DNA of 64,000 nt. It comes from Xylona heveae TC161. Lineage: Eukaryota; Ascomycota; Xylonomycetes; Xylonales; Xylonaceae. A program made the position numbers and the translations under genes. The stretch covers positions 315,294-379,293 of the forward strand of contig NW_017264207.1 in the NCBI RefSeq assembly GCF_001619985.1, read 5' to 3'. This document shows, one piece after another, positions 34,298 to 45,900 of this stretch (positions are counted from its first letter, which is position 1; each line of letters starts with the position of its first letter). The notes beneath the pieces are model-generated. The model made no database searches. It was not told the origin of the DNA and was given only the letters and a program-made list of their open reading frames with translations.

Positions 34298-35349
34298 TTC
34301 CCATTTACTTGATCCCGGAAAGGAGCTGTTCCATGCCACCGAGTAAGGGCAAGCCGATGCTGGAGTTCTGGCTGTTCAAGCTGGGCGATGCGCGAAAATT
34401 TATGTTCGTCTGCCTGCCTCGTCTTCACTTTTCGGATTGTCTAGGATTACATTTTGATCATTTGGACCACTTGGACCATTTCCTTCGCGAAGATGGAAAA
34501 GAAATATTCGGTGCGGGTAGGAACTCATGTATAAATCCCCAGTCTTTCTAATAATCTCCATACCATTCCTCGCGTGTACTATAGTTAAAACCGGTTATAT
34601 TAGATTTTAGACCTTTTCTTTTTATTTTGCTGGGGATAGGAGTACATATGTGTCGATATAAATTTTTTTTTTTTTTTTCACATTTCACATTTCACATTTC
34701 ACAGTATTTCGTAATGCGAGTATATCAAACGCATCCACAAGACAAAGGACAAATTGGGTTGGGTATTTTCTGTTTCTTATGAACTTGAAACAATAGTATA
34801 AAAAAATAAAATAAAATAAAATAAAAATATTGCAAAACAGCAAAACAGCAAAACAGCAAAAGAGGAGAAAAGTGAAAAATTAAAAGCACTTTAGTAACAG
34901 AGCATGAATACTAAGCTGCATTGAGATACATATCATGAGACTATACAGTGATGTAGTGTTTGATGCCGAAAAAAATGAGCAAAACGTGTGACGTGTAGGA
35001 CAAACTAAAAATACATCCCATCCCATCCCATCCCATTCCGTATAACATATGCACTACAGTTGTAACGGACGAGTACAGGATATTAAAGAGAGAGGGCCAA
35101 GATACGACACAATGACGGAAATATATATTAAGGTACAACTTGTGTAAGGGGCACAGCCGGGTTGAAATACATTGATGGTAGGAAAGAATGTAGAGTTACA
35201 AGCTAAAAAGAGCTAGGGAAGAAAAAGAAAGAAGAGAGAAGAAAAGAGAAATGCTCGTTATACACTGGAACCATGACTCATGGACCATCATGAAGCTAGA
35301 TATTGGGGAGAAAAAAAAAACAATAAAATTGCAAAGGAAACAAGAAGTG

Positions 35350-35395
<46 letters not shown>

Positions 35396-35807
35396 CAAAA
35401 GTACAGAGACTTGTACATTGGGAATAAAGAATCCCCCAAGAAAACAAACGAGCAAACGAAATTGCGAAATCGGCCGTAATTGCATATATGATAGACAATG
35501 TCCCTCCAGCCCGTTTCCAGCGGTGTGACGATGTCAAGCCTTGAACCTCCAGGGAACAAGGTAAGAGCTCAGAAACACTTTTTCCAAACGCGAGCACAGC
35601 TCAATGACGAAGAATATAAAACGGCCAATCAAGAAGATGAAAGTATCACCCGAGAACGACGACGCGGAGCTTTTTAGAATGTGACGATGTTCTAGGGGCG
35701 AGGGTGGGGAACCGGTCCTCGGGAGTTAGAGGGCGTTATAAAGGATGATATAGCCGTACAAGTATCGTATCAACAGCGGCATGTAATGCTGAACGTGAAT
35801 TCTCCTT
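34298..35807. other. Low-complexity convergent spacer
   Basis: About 1.5 kb between convergent genes. It contains T- and A-runs, an AAAAT-type repeat (34801-34828), three GCAAAACA units (about 34832-34858), CATCC repeats (35015-35036) and a 45-nt A run. Open frames here are Phe/Lys artefacts. No gene is supported. Confidence 0.6.
35350..35394. repeat. Uninterrupted run of 45 A
   Basis: A single mononucleotide run of about 45 A on the + strand, with shorter A runs just upstream. It could be a microsatellite, or a trace of a retroposed poly(A) tail; I see no flanking element to support the latter. Length in the assembly may be inexact. Confidence 0.9.
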
Positions 35808-36671
35808 CTATGGTATTGCAATGGGTCGCAGATCCATGACAATAGGCGTGTTATCGACATTAGCGGAGATTTCGTAGCCAAGCAAGGATGGACTGAAGCG
35901 GAGGATCTTCCTGGATCCACCGGCCATTCTGATGGTCAGCTGAACGAATATCTGTCAAGACTCGCTCGTCGGATATGCCATTCAGCTCCTTGTCAACAAT
36001 TAGCCTGTTGTGCTTGCAAGGACAGAGGAAGAATCCCCCAGACGAGTAGGTAAAAACACCGTACAGCTCTCAGAGTAGCGTCAATTGCCCGCAGGGAAGC
36101 TGCGTGTCCGGCATGCGGCTTTTGTCCCTGAAGAACGGCATTTCTAGAATTGATCCAGCGCATGGCTGCCGTGGCGCGAAGGTAGATTTTCTGGGCCTTG
36201 AATCGACGTGCACTTGCATCGACAATAATCCTAAGCAATGAAATAAGGGACCGAAATCTTCGAAAGGGTGCTTGAATGAGCAATTGGTCCTCACCGTCTC
36301 AATTGCGCTTTCTCTTGCTCTCCGCTGCCGCCCGATCCTGATCCAGCGGCAGCACTGAAAGGAGCGGAGAGAAGCGATTGCCCTTCCGAGCTGCATTGTC
36401 TGAGGATCACATAGCCTTCCTCTTGGTATTCCGCTGCCGTAGGATAAACTTTGATTTGTGCAATGCGCAATTGCAGGACGCGGAATTCATTCATGATTTC
36501 GGCCACCCTCATAGCACGGGTGTCGTTCACTGCATTGCTCTACCATTAGTGTCTCCTGAAGCAGTTCACACCTCGGGAAAAGAAGCCAAGGGATTTGAAG
36601 ATTCCATCTCTTCAATGAAAATAAATTGACCAAAAAAAAAGAGGAGGGTTGATCTCACATCCGTCAGCCAT
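35808..36671 (-). CDS. Four-exon gene for an unrecognised 185-aa protein
   Basis: I do not recognise this protein. Four exons (36671-36659, 36529-36295, 36230-36065, 35951-35808) join with matching phases and standard GT..AG introns of 113-129 and 64 nt, which argues for a real gene. The first exon is 13 nt (MADG). The protein starts MADGLNDTRAMRVAEIMNEF and has helical stretches (EFRVLQLRIAQIKVYP; RRFKAQKIYLRATAAMRWINS). A Gly/Ser linker (AAAGSGSGGSGEQ) lies between them, and the C-terminal part reads MAGGSRKILRFSPSLLG and NVDNTPIVMDLRPIAIP. It has no signal peptide and no evident membrane segment. It could be a small subunit of a larger complex (speculation). Confidence 0.65.
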
Positions 36672-38343
36672 TGTGATAACTCTAAAAGGAAAAAGGGAAG
36701 TATTAAAAAAAAGGGGAAAATTAATAGAACAACAATAGAGACGAGAGAAAACAAGACAAGTCAATGCTCAACATTGATGATCTGATGCCGTTGAAAAGAA
36801 GCTCTTTCATGAGCTTTTTGTATGCTCATGGTGGTTCATGGTGGTTCCTGGACTGGATCACCAGAGCCAATCACCAGTGAGGAATTCATCATGGCTGATC
36901 GACAAGGGGATTTCAGCACTGGTGGGACCCGGAGCACGCGACGGAGAACCGGCAGGGACGACAAGGGAATGATGCCCTGGTTCGCGGAGGGAGAATCGGA
37001 GAGAGGACAGAGAAAGAGAGTAATTTGCACCACAAAAAATGACAAGATGGTAATGCATCGAGCATTGCTTGCGAGCTGGAAGCTCCAGCAGTGGGTCACC
37101 TTTTGGCGGACTAAAGCGGGTTCCGCTCAGGCGGTGCAGTGCTGCCCCAGGTCAGACATGAGGGAAAACCAAAGCGAATTCAGCTGGAACCGACAGTGCT
37201 GCCCCTGGCAAGCGCGTTCAGATAATGGAAGTGGTAACCAGATACTGCAAAGTGTCTCGCGACGTTACCTAAAAGCGCTTGAACTGGCCAGGGACCCAGT
37301 GAAGCTTATGTGCCAACTGAGAATAAGAGTGGACAAATTCGAACCACCCGAGCTGAAAGGCGCAATCCACGGCCTCGGGTATCATGCAGATCGATTCCCA
37401 TCTTTATTTAGATTGGTGTTATAAGCATGGATTCGGTCAAAAGCACGGCCTGAGGCTGATTGTCAGGACTCAAGTCGGAGCGACCTCGGAAGCCAGATGG
37501 AATACTTGTTCTTTTTTTCTTCTCATCCCTCCTAACGACGTACCTCTCGCGACTTCACAATGTCACCTTGAACAGGACCCTCAATGTCACTCAACACCCC
37601 CCAAGTCAAAAGTTGAGGCTGATGGGTTTCCTGCAATCCTTTGATTCGATCGGATCCGACACCATGATCTATCGACCAAACGGTGAGCGAATAATCAGAC
37701 GCACACAGCTTCTGCACACAGCTTCTGCACATGAGATAGACTTTTAGACTCCTGCCAAACAAAAATCGCAATCACTTCCAAATGTGGATGCTGGAACCGT
37801 ACGCGTACCTGAACCTCACTGTTGGAATTTCCCAATCGCACTGTATCTTGCATGAGTCAAAAAGCTGCCGACGATTCTTCTGTCATGAAATTCGCGAATT
37901 TGATGTTGCTCCCATAAACCCTTGTCGAGCTCAACGGGCTCCGAACCAGTCACCCTAGCTCATCCACAATCCACGAGGCGGTGCACCGCCTTCTGACGAA
38001 CCACTGCAGAATCACGCCCTTCATGACGCCACACATTGTTTCTTTTCATTATCTCAGCATGCATGCAGCAAAATTTTCCCACTATAGAACTGTGGGCTTC
38101 TGGTTAACTGTTTCTAATTTGAATCCATGCGCTCATACGTAACAAAATTACTGACACAGTTTCGAACCGAAAATGGCTAGCATATCGAATGCGGGCCATG
38201 AAAATGGCCGCCCGGCATTAGCCCCACCACAGCTCAAGTTCCAAGCTCAGTCGAAGGTTGCTTGCACCATCTTAATTCCTACAGGTGGCAGAAAGCGCGC
38301 CCCTTCGAAATGCTCGGTGTCTCCTCTTGTGGCGTCGCTATGT
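36672..38343. other. Intergenic between two minus-strand genes
   Basis: About 1.7 kb. It includes an 11-bp tandem repeat (CATGGTGGTTC, near 36829-36850) and a doubled CACAGCTTCTGCA at about 37706-37731. A 200-codon open frame (+, 36822-37424) has no family resemblance and is not called. Confidence 0.4.
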
Positions 38344-39409
38344 CTAATCTTTTTCGGCAATTGCCTGTAATCTTTCGTCAATCTCATCCTCTGTCAATGC
38401 CCTGAACCCAACATCCGTTCCTTCTTGACCATCAGCTCGTGGTCCACCGACGATGCCGACCTCCAATTCAGTCTTCTTGAAATCCATGCTGAGGACAGCG
38501 CTTAGCGTGTTGATGCCCAGCTCAACCACTCCCTCCCAGCTACCGTCAGCGTAATCTTTATTTTTCAATTTCTTCTCTAAAAAGTTTTGCGCCTCCTGCT
38601 GCTTAGGGCCTGCAGCAGTCGCTTTGTAGCCCACATAATACCCCGCGGGGTCACACTTGTATACTTGAGGTCCGAGTTCCTGATCGACTGATATCAGGGT
38701 CATTGCGACGCCCAGTGGACGCATGTAGGCCTGAGATACCCTAGTCAGCATGGACCCTTTTCATTCTCGGTTATCGCGGATGCCCTAAACATACTCTTTG
38801 CGTGTAGACCTGATTGATATTTGCCAGCCTCTTCGAGAGCACGTCGCACGGCATCTCGTATCCATACTTGTATCGGAATTCAGCAGCTTCGCCCCTTGCC
38901 CGGTTGACGGAGGCGTGCGCATCAGCTATCGATCCGGTCATGGCACATCCGACAGACGGAGACAGCTTGAAAATGTGCGTGACAGAGGCTGGGTCGATAA
39001 GTTTGTCCTACACAAAATTATGAATTCCATGCCCGTATCGACCGAACCGGAAAATAGCCACAACATACTGGAACTTTCTTCTGTGATAGTACAACCGCAC
39101 AGTTCTTTCCCCTGATGCCGACCGAAGTAATATTTGCTGCTGTGATGGCCTTGAAAGCATATTCTGCAATTAAAACCGAGCGTCAGCCACAGTAAATTCT
39201 ACAAATATGAGCGAGCCAACGAGCTAGATCGCCAGCAGGCTCATCAGCTGCAGAGGGCCAAATTTGCGAATATCACTAACCAACTTGGTAGAGACGGCCT
39301 TGGTCTGAGAAGATGGTAATGTGTCTATCGTACGCGCTCCCTGTAACATGGTAAGTCAACTGGTTGATGTTGAAGCTGATCCGGGGATTCGATGATGCGT
39401 ACCCGACAT
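38344..39409 (-). CDS. SCL1: 20S proteasome subunit alpha-1 (PSMA6/Scl1)
   Basis: Structural alpha-ring subunit of the 20S proteasome. Five exons: 39409-39403 (7 nt), 39340-39281, 39163-39069, 39007-38795 and 38730-38344, giving 253 aa. The alpha-type N-terminal signature is complete: [25 protein letters not shown]. Further landmarks are [60 protein letters not shown] and [21 protein letters not shown], which identify alpha-1 rather than another alpha subunit. It shares a 382-bp divergent upstream region with the WKF gene. I saw no Rpn4-type GGTGGCAAA box there. Confidence 0.96.
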
Positions 39410-39791
39410 GTTGGGCAACGAATTAGGTGACGCTGGTTCAGATAATCTCTATACTGCTAGACAAATGACAAGGCACCTGAAAGAATGAGGAAGCAGAGAA
39501 AGGTGTAGGGCTGTAGAATGTGAAGGGTTGACAGATGATGTAGATGATGGTGATGCTGCTGCTGCTAGGCAGAGATGCTCCTAAGCTCTTGCACGCGTCC
39601 GACGTCGTCGCCAAGCTTCGTCGGCAACTTCCGTTCCGCAGTGCAGCCGAAGTCCAAAAAAAAGTTCGTCGAGGACAACAAAAAATATCCAATGCTCAAT
39701 CGCCGTGAATTCAACCAGGAACGTCAATTCTACGTTTCAGCGGCATTTCTTTAGAGATTATTGCTGTAGATTTGTATTTCTATTTCTTACA
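39410..39791. promoter_or_regulatory. Shared divergent promoter of proteasome alpha-1 and the WKF gene
   Basis: 382 bp separate two divergent start codons, so their transcription may be linked. The region is GC-mixed with short CA/TG runs and no strong motif that I recognise. Confidence 0.5.
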
Positions 39792-41411
39792 ATGGTTTCC
39801 TCCCCAGCCGGAGGCCATGTTCCCGCGTGGAAACGGCTCGGTCTGAAGCTCAAATACGCCAAAGACGAAGCCGCACCCATACAGGCCAGCAGTCCATCTA
39901 CAGCTGAGAGCAAGAAAAGAAAAGCCTCAGAAGATGATGATATAAGTGCCTCACCCAGTGCTTCTGCTGTTTTGACGCCATCAGCCAAGAAAGTGAAGAA
40001 GATTGTTACCGAAACGCCAGAGACCGGGCCGCGCACGCCGAAACTCAAGTCGAGGAAGTCAGTGACGTTCACCCCAGAAACCAAAAGGGAGGACGGAGAA
40101 AGCATCAAACAACTCTTCAGCGCGTGGGCAGCCGAACAAAAGTCTCAGGATACTGGAAGCGAGATTTCGCCCGCAAAGCCTCCTGCACCGCTGCAGGACG
40201 CCGAGTCCTCTTCAACAGACACTCCCACCAAGAAAGACAAGACCGAGAAGAAGAAAAAGAAGAAGGCCGAGAAAACTGAAAAGACTGAGGGTCAAGTGAA
40301 CGAAGAGGTCACTAAAAACGTCGAACACACTACACCTGACAAGCCTACTGACGAAACCTCCGCAACCACCCCTACCACCACCACCGAGGGTGAGGGAACA
40401 AAGAAACCCAAAAAGGCCAAGAAAGAAAAAGGTGCCGCGAAGAAGGCACCACAGCCACCTTCAGCATCTGAGCACCCCGCAATTGCATACCTCACTCAAT
40501 ACCACACGGCGCGCGAACAATGGAAATTCAACAAAGCGAAGCAAACCTATTTGCTCAAATATCTCTTTGACCTTACCCGCATACCCTCTAACTTTGACTA
40601 CGCACTCTACACATATCTTTTGGGGCTGCAAGGCGAAGCTGCTCGCAGCCGCGCGCGCGACTTCGCAGAAGAGCTTCGAAAAGAAGACGAGCAAAATCTA
40701 TCTACTACTACCACGAGCACCGACGCTCAGACAGAGGACAAAGAGGGCGCCACAGAAGAGATGGAGTCTCACAAGCGCAAGCGCGAGGCTTATAACGAAT
40801 CTCTCAAAATCTATCTCGAGCGTCTAAAGAACAAGGAAATTGAAAAACTCATCAGCGACGAAGTCGACAAGCAAATCCTCGACGAGGCGCTCACACAGAA
40901 ACTCGAGCGGCGGAAGCGTCTCGAGGCAGTCCTCCTCGCGCTTGGAAGAGCATCTTCTGTTGCTCCCAGCGCGCTTGCCGCTAACAAATCATCCGCCGAG
41001 CCAGCAAGCAAACGGATCAAGTTTGACGCCGAGGAGGACGAGCCTGCATCCAAGCAGCTCTCCAAGTCGCGCAGACGAAAGAGACGGACTGAAGTCTCAG
41101 ACGATGAGGATAGTAGCAGTTCCAGCGAGAGCGAAAGTTCAAGTGACGAGTCCGAGTCTGATTCAGAGTCTACTTCTTCCTCTGGCAGCTCCTCGTCAGA
41201 CTCTAAGTCCGACTCGAGTTCAGACAGCGAGCATCTTCCCAACGGCACACCCTCAAAAGTAACCACGTCGTCTCGACGTGCTCGCACTGCATCTACTTCT
41301 TCCTCTTCATCTTCGGGTAGTTCCTCTGACGAGGGCTCCTCATCTTCTGCCTCGTCTGAATCCGAATCCGAATCCTCGTCTTCCGATGACGACAACAGCG
41401 ACAGCGACTAA
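39792..41411 (+). CDS. WKF-domain protein (C7orf50-like), probably nucleolar
   Basis: Single exon, 539 aa from MVSSPAGGHVPAWKRLGLKLKYA. The frame is open 29 codons further upstream, but that part is unlike the family. The WKF domain lies at about 226-290: HPAIAYLTQYHTAREQWKFN, KAKQTYLLKYLFDLTRIPSN, FDYALYTYLLGLQGEAARSR. It is preceded by Lys-rich blocks (TEKKKKKKAEKTEK; KKPKKAKKEKG) and followed by a charged helix and a Ser/Asp/Glu-rich tail (about 445-539). That mix of basic blocks and acidic Ser tail is common in nucleolar ribosome-biogenesis factors; the role is inferred from this and from C7orf50. Confidence 0.85.
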   Translation: MVSSPAGGHVPAWKRLGLKLKYAKDEAAPIQASSPSTAESKKRKASEDDDISASPSASAVLTPSAKKVKKIVTETPETGPRTPKLKSRKSVTFTPETKREDGESIKQLFSAWAAEQKSQDTGSEISPAKPPAPLQDAESSSTDTPTKKDKTEKKKKKKAEKTEKTEGQVNEEVTKNVEHTTPDKPTDETSATTPTTTTEGEGTKKPKKAKKEKGAAKKAPQPPSASEHPAIAYLTQYHTAREQWKFNKAKQTYLLKYLFDLTRIPSNFDYALYTYLLGLQGEAARSRARDFAEELRKEDEQNLSTTTTSTDAQTEDKEGATEEMESHKRKREAYNESLKIYLERLKNKEIEKLISDEVDKQILDEALTQKLERRKRLEAVLLALGRASSVAPSALAANKSSAEPASKRIKFDAEEDEPASKQLSKSRRRKRRTEVSDDEDSSSSSESESSSDESESDSESTSSSGSSSSDSKSDSSSDSEHLPNGTPSKVTTSSRRARTASTSSSSSSGSSSDEGSSSSASSESESESSSSDDDNSDSD

Positions 41412-42139
41412 GACTCGGTCCTGCTGCATCTGTTCACTTTTTCCTTCTTTTCACTTCTCCAATATGACTAAAGCTCATTTTACTATACACGCATCAGCGA
41501 TACCCTCCAATATTCGCTTTTCTTAATCTGAAGGACGCCGAACAAGCTTCGCTTTCTCACATATATAAATAGAAACACAATTTCTATGACAATGAGAACA
41601 ATATGAAAAGAACATCTCTCGCAAAGTCTTTCAGGCATGTTAAACATATTTAGTTTCAAAAAATTTGCTTATGCCGTGCCGTAACAAAGTACATAATGCA
41701 TTTCTATTGTGATTTTGGCAACTGATATATGATATGCATAAACCGTCGGCTCACTCACCCGGTCCCAGATTCAAGAAAGTGAATGCAGCCCTGCTAAGCG
41801 TATGTTATGTTTGGACACGGAGCGGGCTTTAAATCTCTAGGTTTGCCCCGAATCTTCTTCCCCCTTCTTTCATCATCCCCGCATACCGCTTCTCGTTCCG
41901 GCGGTGAGTTGGGCGGACGCTGAACAAACAAGAGTAGCCTGGCACTTTCCATGAGAGAATAGCGTATATCTTGAGCAAACATTGCCATTTAAATACTTTC
42001 TTCTCCGCTGCCCTGATATTCTCCAATATCTCTTCTCTTTTCATCCCAATCTCGGCATTGTTTTCGGTGGCTGTCAAAGGTAAGTCTGACAACAGCCTCC
42101 ACTTTGGGCCCGGAATGTCGTGTGTTAATTTCACGGCAG
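41412..42139. other. Intergenic upstream of the Cys-rich gene
   Basis: About 0.73 kb, AT-rich at first. No repeat, RNA gene or coding exon is supported. Confidence 0.4.
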
Positions 42140-42732
42140 ATGTCTGCTGTCGAAAATACTGGCGCGAATTCTCCATTTACTCCACGGCTGCGTCCGTGTC
42201 TCCACTCTCGCCCCGGTGATCAAGTCTTCACTGCGCAAGACTACAAGGACTATCATCAACACAGGACCTGGTGCCAGAACTGTTTGAGGCGATTCCTTTC
42301 CGAGCCGGAAGGGCAATTCGGGTGCATTTTCGAGACAGAGGATAATATATGTTCGCATTGCTTCGACAGTGGTCGTGAATGTGTCTTAGTCGTACGTAAA
42401 TAGTGGGATGCCGCTCCAGAAAGCTTGTTAATGCATTGTAGTATGACCTTGAGATTGATCCTTTGATCCAAGAGCTTATTGATTTGGCCGCTGAGCACCG
42501 AGCCGGTCGAGTATTCGCTGCTGCCGTCGTTGAGAAAGCCTGGGTCATAAGTGAGGTTATGAGGAATAACAAGGCCGCAAAAGCCGCCGCTCAGGCTGCT
42601 GCTGCTGAAGCTCAGCGCCAGATTGAGTTACAGAAGCTCCTAGCCTTGCGCCGCATCGCGGACCAACTCAAAAAAATGAACGAAAAGGTTGGTTCACTTT
42701 CATTGAGGTTTGGGCGCTCAGAACTTTGCTGA
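42140..42732 (+). CDS. Small Cys-rich protein, possible zinc-binding, unknown function
   Basis: Two exons, 42140-42391 and 42442-42732, with a 50-nt intron, give 180 aa. The N-terminal half has six cysteines spaced C-x2-C-x12-C-x9-C-x2-C-x6-C (WCQNCLRR.. FGCIFETEDNICSHC.. RECVLV), which loosely recalls a Zn2Cys6 finger; the second trio C-x2-C-x6-C fits exactly. The C-terminal half is a long amphipathic helix rich in Ala, Lys and Gln (KAAKAAAQAAAAEAQRQIEL, LKKMNEKV), probably a coiled coil. An extra intron after KMNEK is possible, which would change the end. Family unknown; it looks lineage-restricted. Confidence 0.6.
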
Positions 42733-42984
42733 CCACTCACGACAAGGATAACGCAGCCGGTTACAAATGGGATTAGAAGCCGAGGAATGAGTTTGGTGGA
42801 ATGAAACGCCTTCGTTAACTTGCAGTCACCTATTTAGGATTTTTCGAGCCAAATCAGATAGGTAGCTGCAGAAAGGGCAGGCTTCTAGCATAGCCGCAAT
42901 AAAAAAGCATTTCAGCGAGAATTGAGAAGTAAAGGGAAAGATTCGAGTGAAACGGTACAGGACAAATGCCTGTAGTATCTTTGT

Positions 42985-45900
42985 TTAGACCTTTGATGAA
43001 GTCTCACTCGTCACAGACTTTGCACGATTCAATCTTCTCTTTTCCCTTTCCCTTTCCTTCTCGGCCTGTCTTTGCTTTTCCTTTTCCCTTTCCCTATCGC
43101 TATATCTGTCACGGTCGCGGTCGCCGCCGGCGTTGCTCTTACTATCTGCATCTTTCTGTTTATCTTTAACCTTGTCCCTTTGCTCTCTGTGTTCTCTGTG
43201 CTCGCGATGTTCCCGTGGTTCTCTCTCTCGATCACGCCGCTTCCTCTTGACAGGCTGATAGACATCATTGAAATTCATCACAACGCCTAAGAATCGCATA
43301 TCCAGATCCGGCTGGTATGCCAAATCTCCCAAAAGCACATTGACATTGGCTCGGAATTCTGCAGAAAGCTGTTTTAAGCGCTGTCTAAGCGATGGGAGTA
43401 GTTGGTCTTCTTTCTCGCCAGCACTACCTGCGCCGGCAAAGCCACCTACTCGGGAAAACGGGGTTTCAGAGCCTCTCGAGCCACGACCGCGTCCGATATC
43501 AGGCGAGAGGAGATCGTCATCGTCATGCTCTGTCATTCCCCATTTGCCCTGGGCCGTACGAGTTTCAATTTTAGCGTTCAATTCCTGCCGACGAGTAAAT
43601 TCGGCAACTGAAAAGGAATATAAGCCATCCACGGCGTCTTTGTAGGCAAGCATGACTTTGAGAATCTCGTGTAATTGGGCGAGAAACCCGTATTCGGTGC
43701 TATTGCTTCTACTAGTCTTTGCGGAGCCGAGCAGGCCTTTATGCGTAATGGACTCGAGGTATTTTGCGTGCGCTTCAATGAGATCGTCGAGTGTGCAGCG
43801 CGGTTTGGACACGGCAGCTTGCAAGGCGTCCCAGCTAGATTCAATGACTTCGAAAAGAATGTAGTATTGCAGTTGATTTACGAAATGGATCATCTCCGCA
43901 ACAGCGCATCGTGCGCGTTTCCAGTCTTCGCCGACTTTGTCTTCGACACTAGAGAGGACACCGCGTGCACCAGTCATACAGCGGCGCCATATGCTTCCGA
44001 GTGCAAATTCGACACGCTTCACACGCCAGAGGAAGTTGAAGACTTTGAGGTATTGTCGGTATCCGAAGGGGGTAACGATAACGTCAACAGGAGCGTCGAT
44101 CTTGTATTCCAGGGTGAAAAGGTCCCAGCCCGTGTCGCCGACGCTGAGCTCAAGCATGCGGGCGTCCAGACGGCGTAGGATGTCGTCGGAATCATACTGG
44201 GCATTGGAACCGCGGATAGCGTGCTCCAGTTGTGCTGTTAATGTATGTCGATATTGGTTGCGTCCTGGCCGGTCAAGGTTGGAGGCGAGTGACTCCATCA
44301 GTAAGGCGATGAAGTCGCCTTGGCCGAGAAGAATGTATTTCTTGAGAGCCTTAAGATGCTCAAATAGTTTGAATTTATCAGCCATGAGGTGAATAAGGCG
44401 GGCCATAGTGGTCTTATATGCTTCATCAATAGAAGCCTCGAGTGTGGCTGTATCTTCATATCGTAGCTCCTTGGAGGTACTTTTTGAGTAATTCTCTACC
44501 CAATTAGAATCACCACAGCCGTAGCGGATGAAATTCAAGCTTTTTCCAATTAAGAACACTTTCTTCGCAAAGTCCATGGTAATAATGCTGGGTGTCATCT
44601 TCTCTTCGAGCTTATATTTGTCTTCCCACACGCTGGTCGCGCCGGCTTTCCGTGTATCTGTGCTCGCATCTGCGCTCATGGCGGGGTTTTGTTCAAAGAC
44701 AAAAAATTCCAGATATGGATCACAGAGCTCACCGTCATAGATCCACTGTCGTAGCATATCATAGAACGGTCTCGTCACATGCGTGAGCAGCCGTTCTGCA
44801 AACGCACTAACAAACGGATCCCCATGGGACGTTGAGAAGCTATGGATAAGAGAAATTAACTGGCCGCCCTTTTTGTCTATCAAATGTTAGCAACGAAGAA
44901 TTTTTCCAAACGTAGTGATACACACCCTTTGACTCTTCAACTATCAAACTCATCAGCCGTAAGCCGAGAGTCGCCTCTCGAGTCCATATCACGCAGCGTT
45001 TCAAGGTAACGCCGGACTTTCCAATGCCACCTCGGGGCTCCTTCTCATTAATCATTGCCAAAGCACGCCTAATCTCTCCCTCCAGCGTAGCAACTAGTCC
45101 CAAGTATGACCTCAGTTCGGTCACCATTGCAGCGCGGAGACTCTGACCAACTAAGCCGCCCTCAGAGCTCTCAACAAAAGCAGCAAGTTCTTTGTACAGA
45201 AGTGCAGGCTCAGCCAAAGCATGGATGAGCGAAATTATTGGGGGCGGAAGATTATTCGGTAGCGCTAACACCGTCGGTGATGTGAATTGAAGATTTGTCG
45301 AGGACAGGCCTTGGAGCGTGAAAGGCAGGTCCCGTAGTAATGCCTGTTCACTCGGTGGACCTGGGGTTGATAAATCTTTCTCTTTCGAGGGTTCTGGCGC
45401 AAAAGATGTTTTCGAAGTCTTTTGTCCGTCTTCTTCAGGCCCATTTTCGCCGTCCGCGCGCTTTCGCTGCCATTCGTCCCTTGCCGGCAGTCTTGGCAAC
45501 CCCGACTGAGAAAAGGCTTCTTTCAGAACAGCTTCAGGTTGACTCTGCTTCCTCCTCGGTGAAGGTAGAGGTGGCGTTGTCTCCCTTTCCGGTGATGGAG
45601 AGGGTTCTCGTGGTGTTCGTGCATCACCAAAGCTCCGGGTATATCGGGGCGTCAACGGTGTCCGTGGTGGGTCTTCTGGCGTTGCGACCTGGTGAAGAAA
45701 ATAGAGGATACCCCATTTCTGTAGTAGAACCGGTTGCGTCAGAAGTCGCGAATAGAGCGTTGAAAACCTTAAAGCTCTGTCCGGCAGAGCATTGTCTCGT
45801 ATCACTAAAAATGTTAGTCTTGGGCTCATACTGCGCTCGATTTCACTACGCAGAGGAACGTACATTTCCGCTTAATTAAATCACTCGCAGCATTGACATC

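Noticed and set aside
35196-35597. Minus-strand frame with a run of Phe that could suggest a membrane protein
   Set aside because: It is the translation of the 45-nt A run and its flanks.
36822-37424. A 200-codon open frame on the + strand, GC-richer than its flanks
   Set aside because: Sequence is Trp/Cys/Arg-scattered with no domain, starts in a small tandem repeat, and lies in the upstream region of a minus-strand gene. Chance frame more likely.
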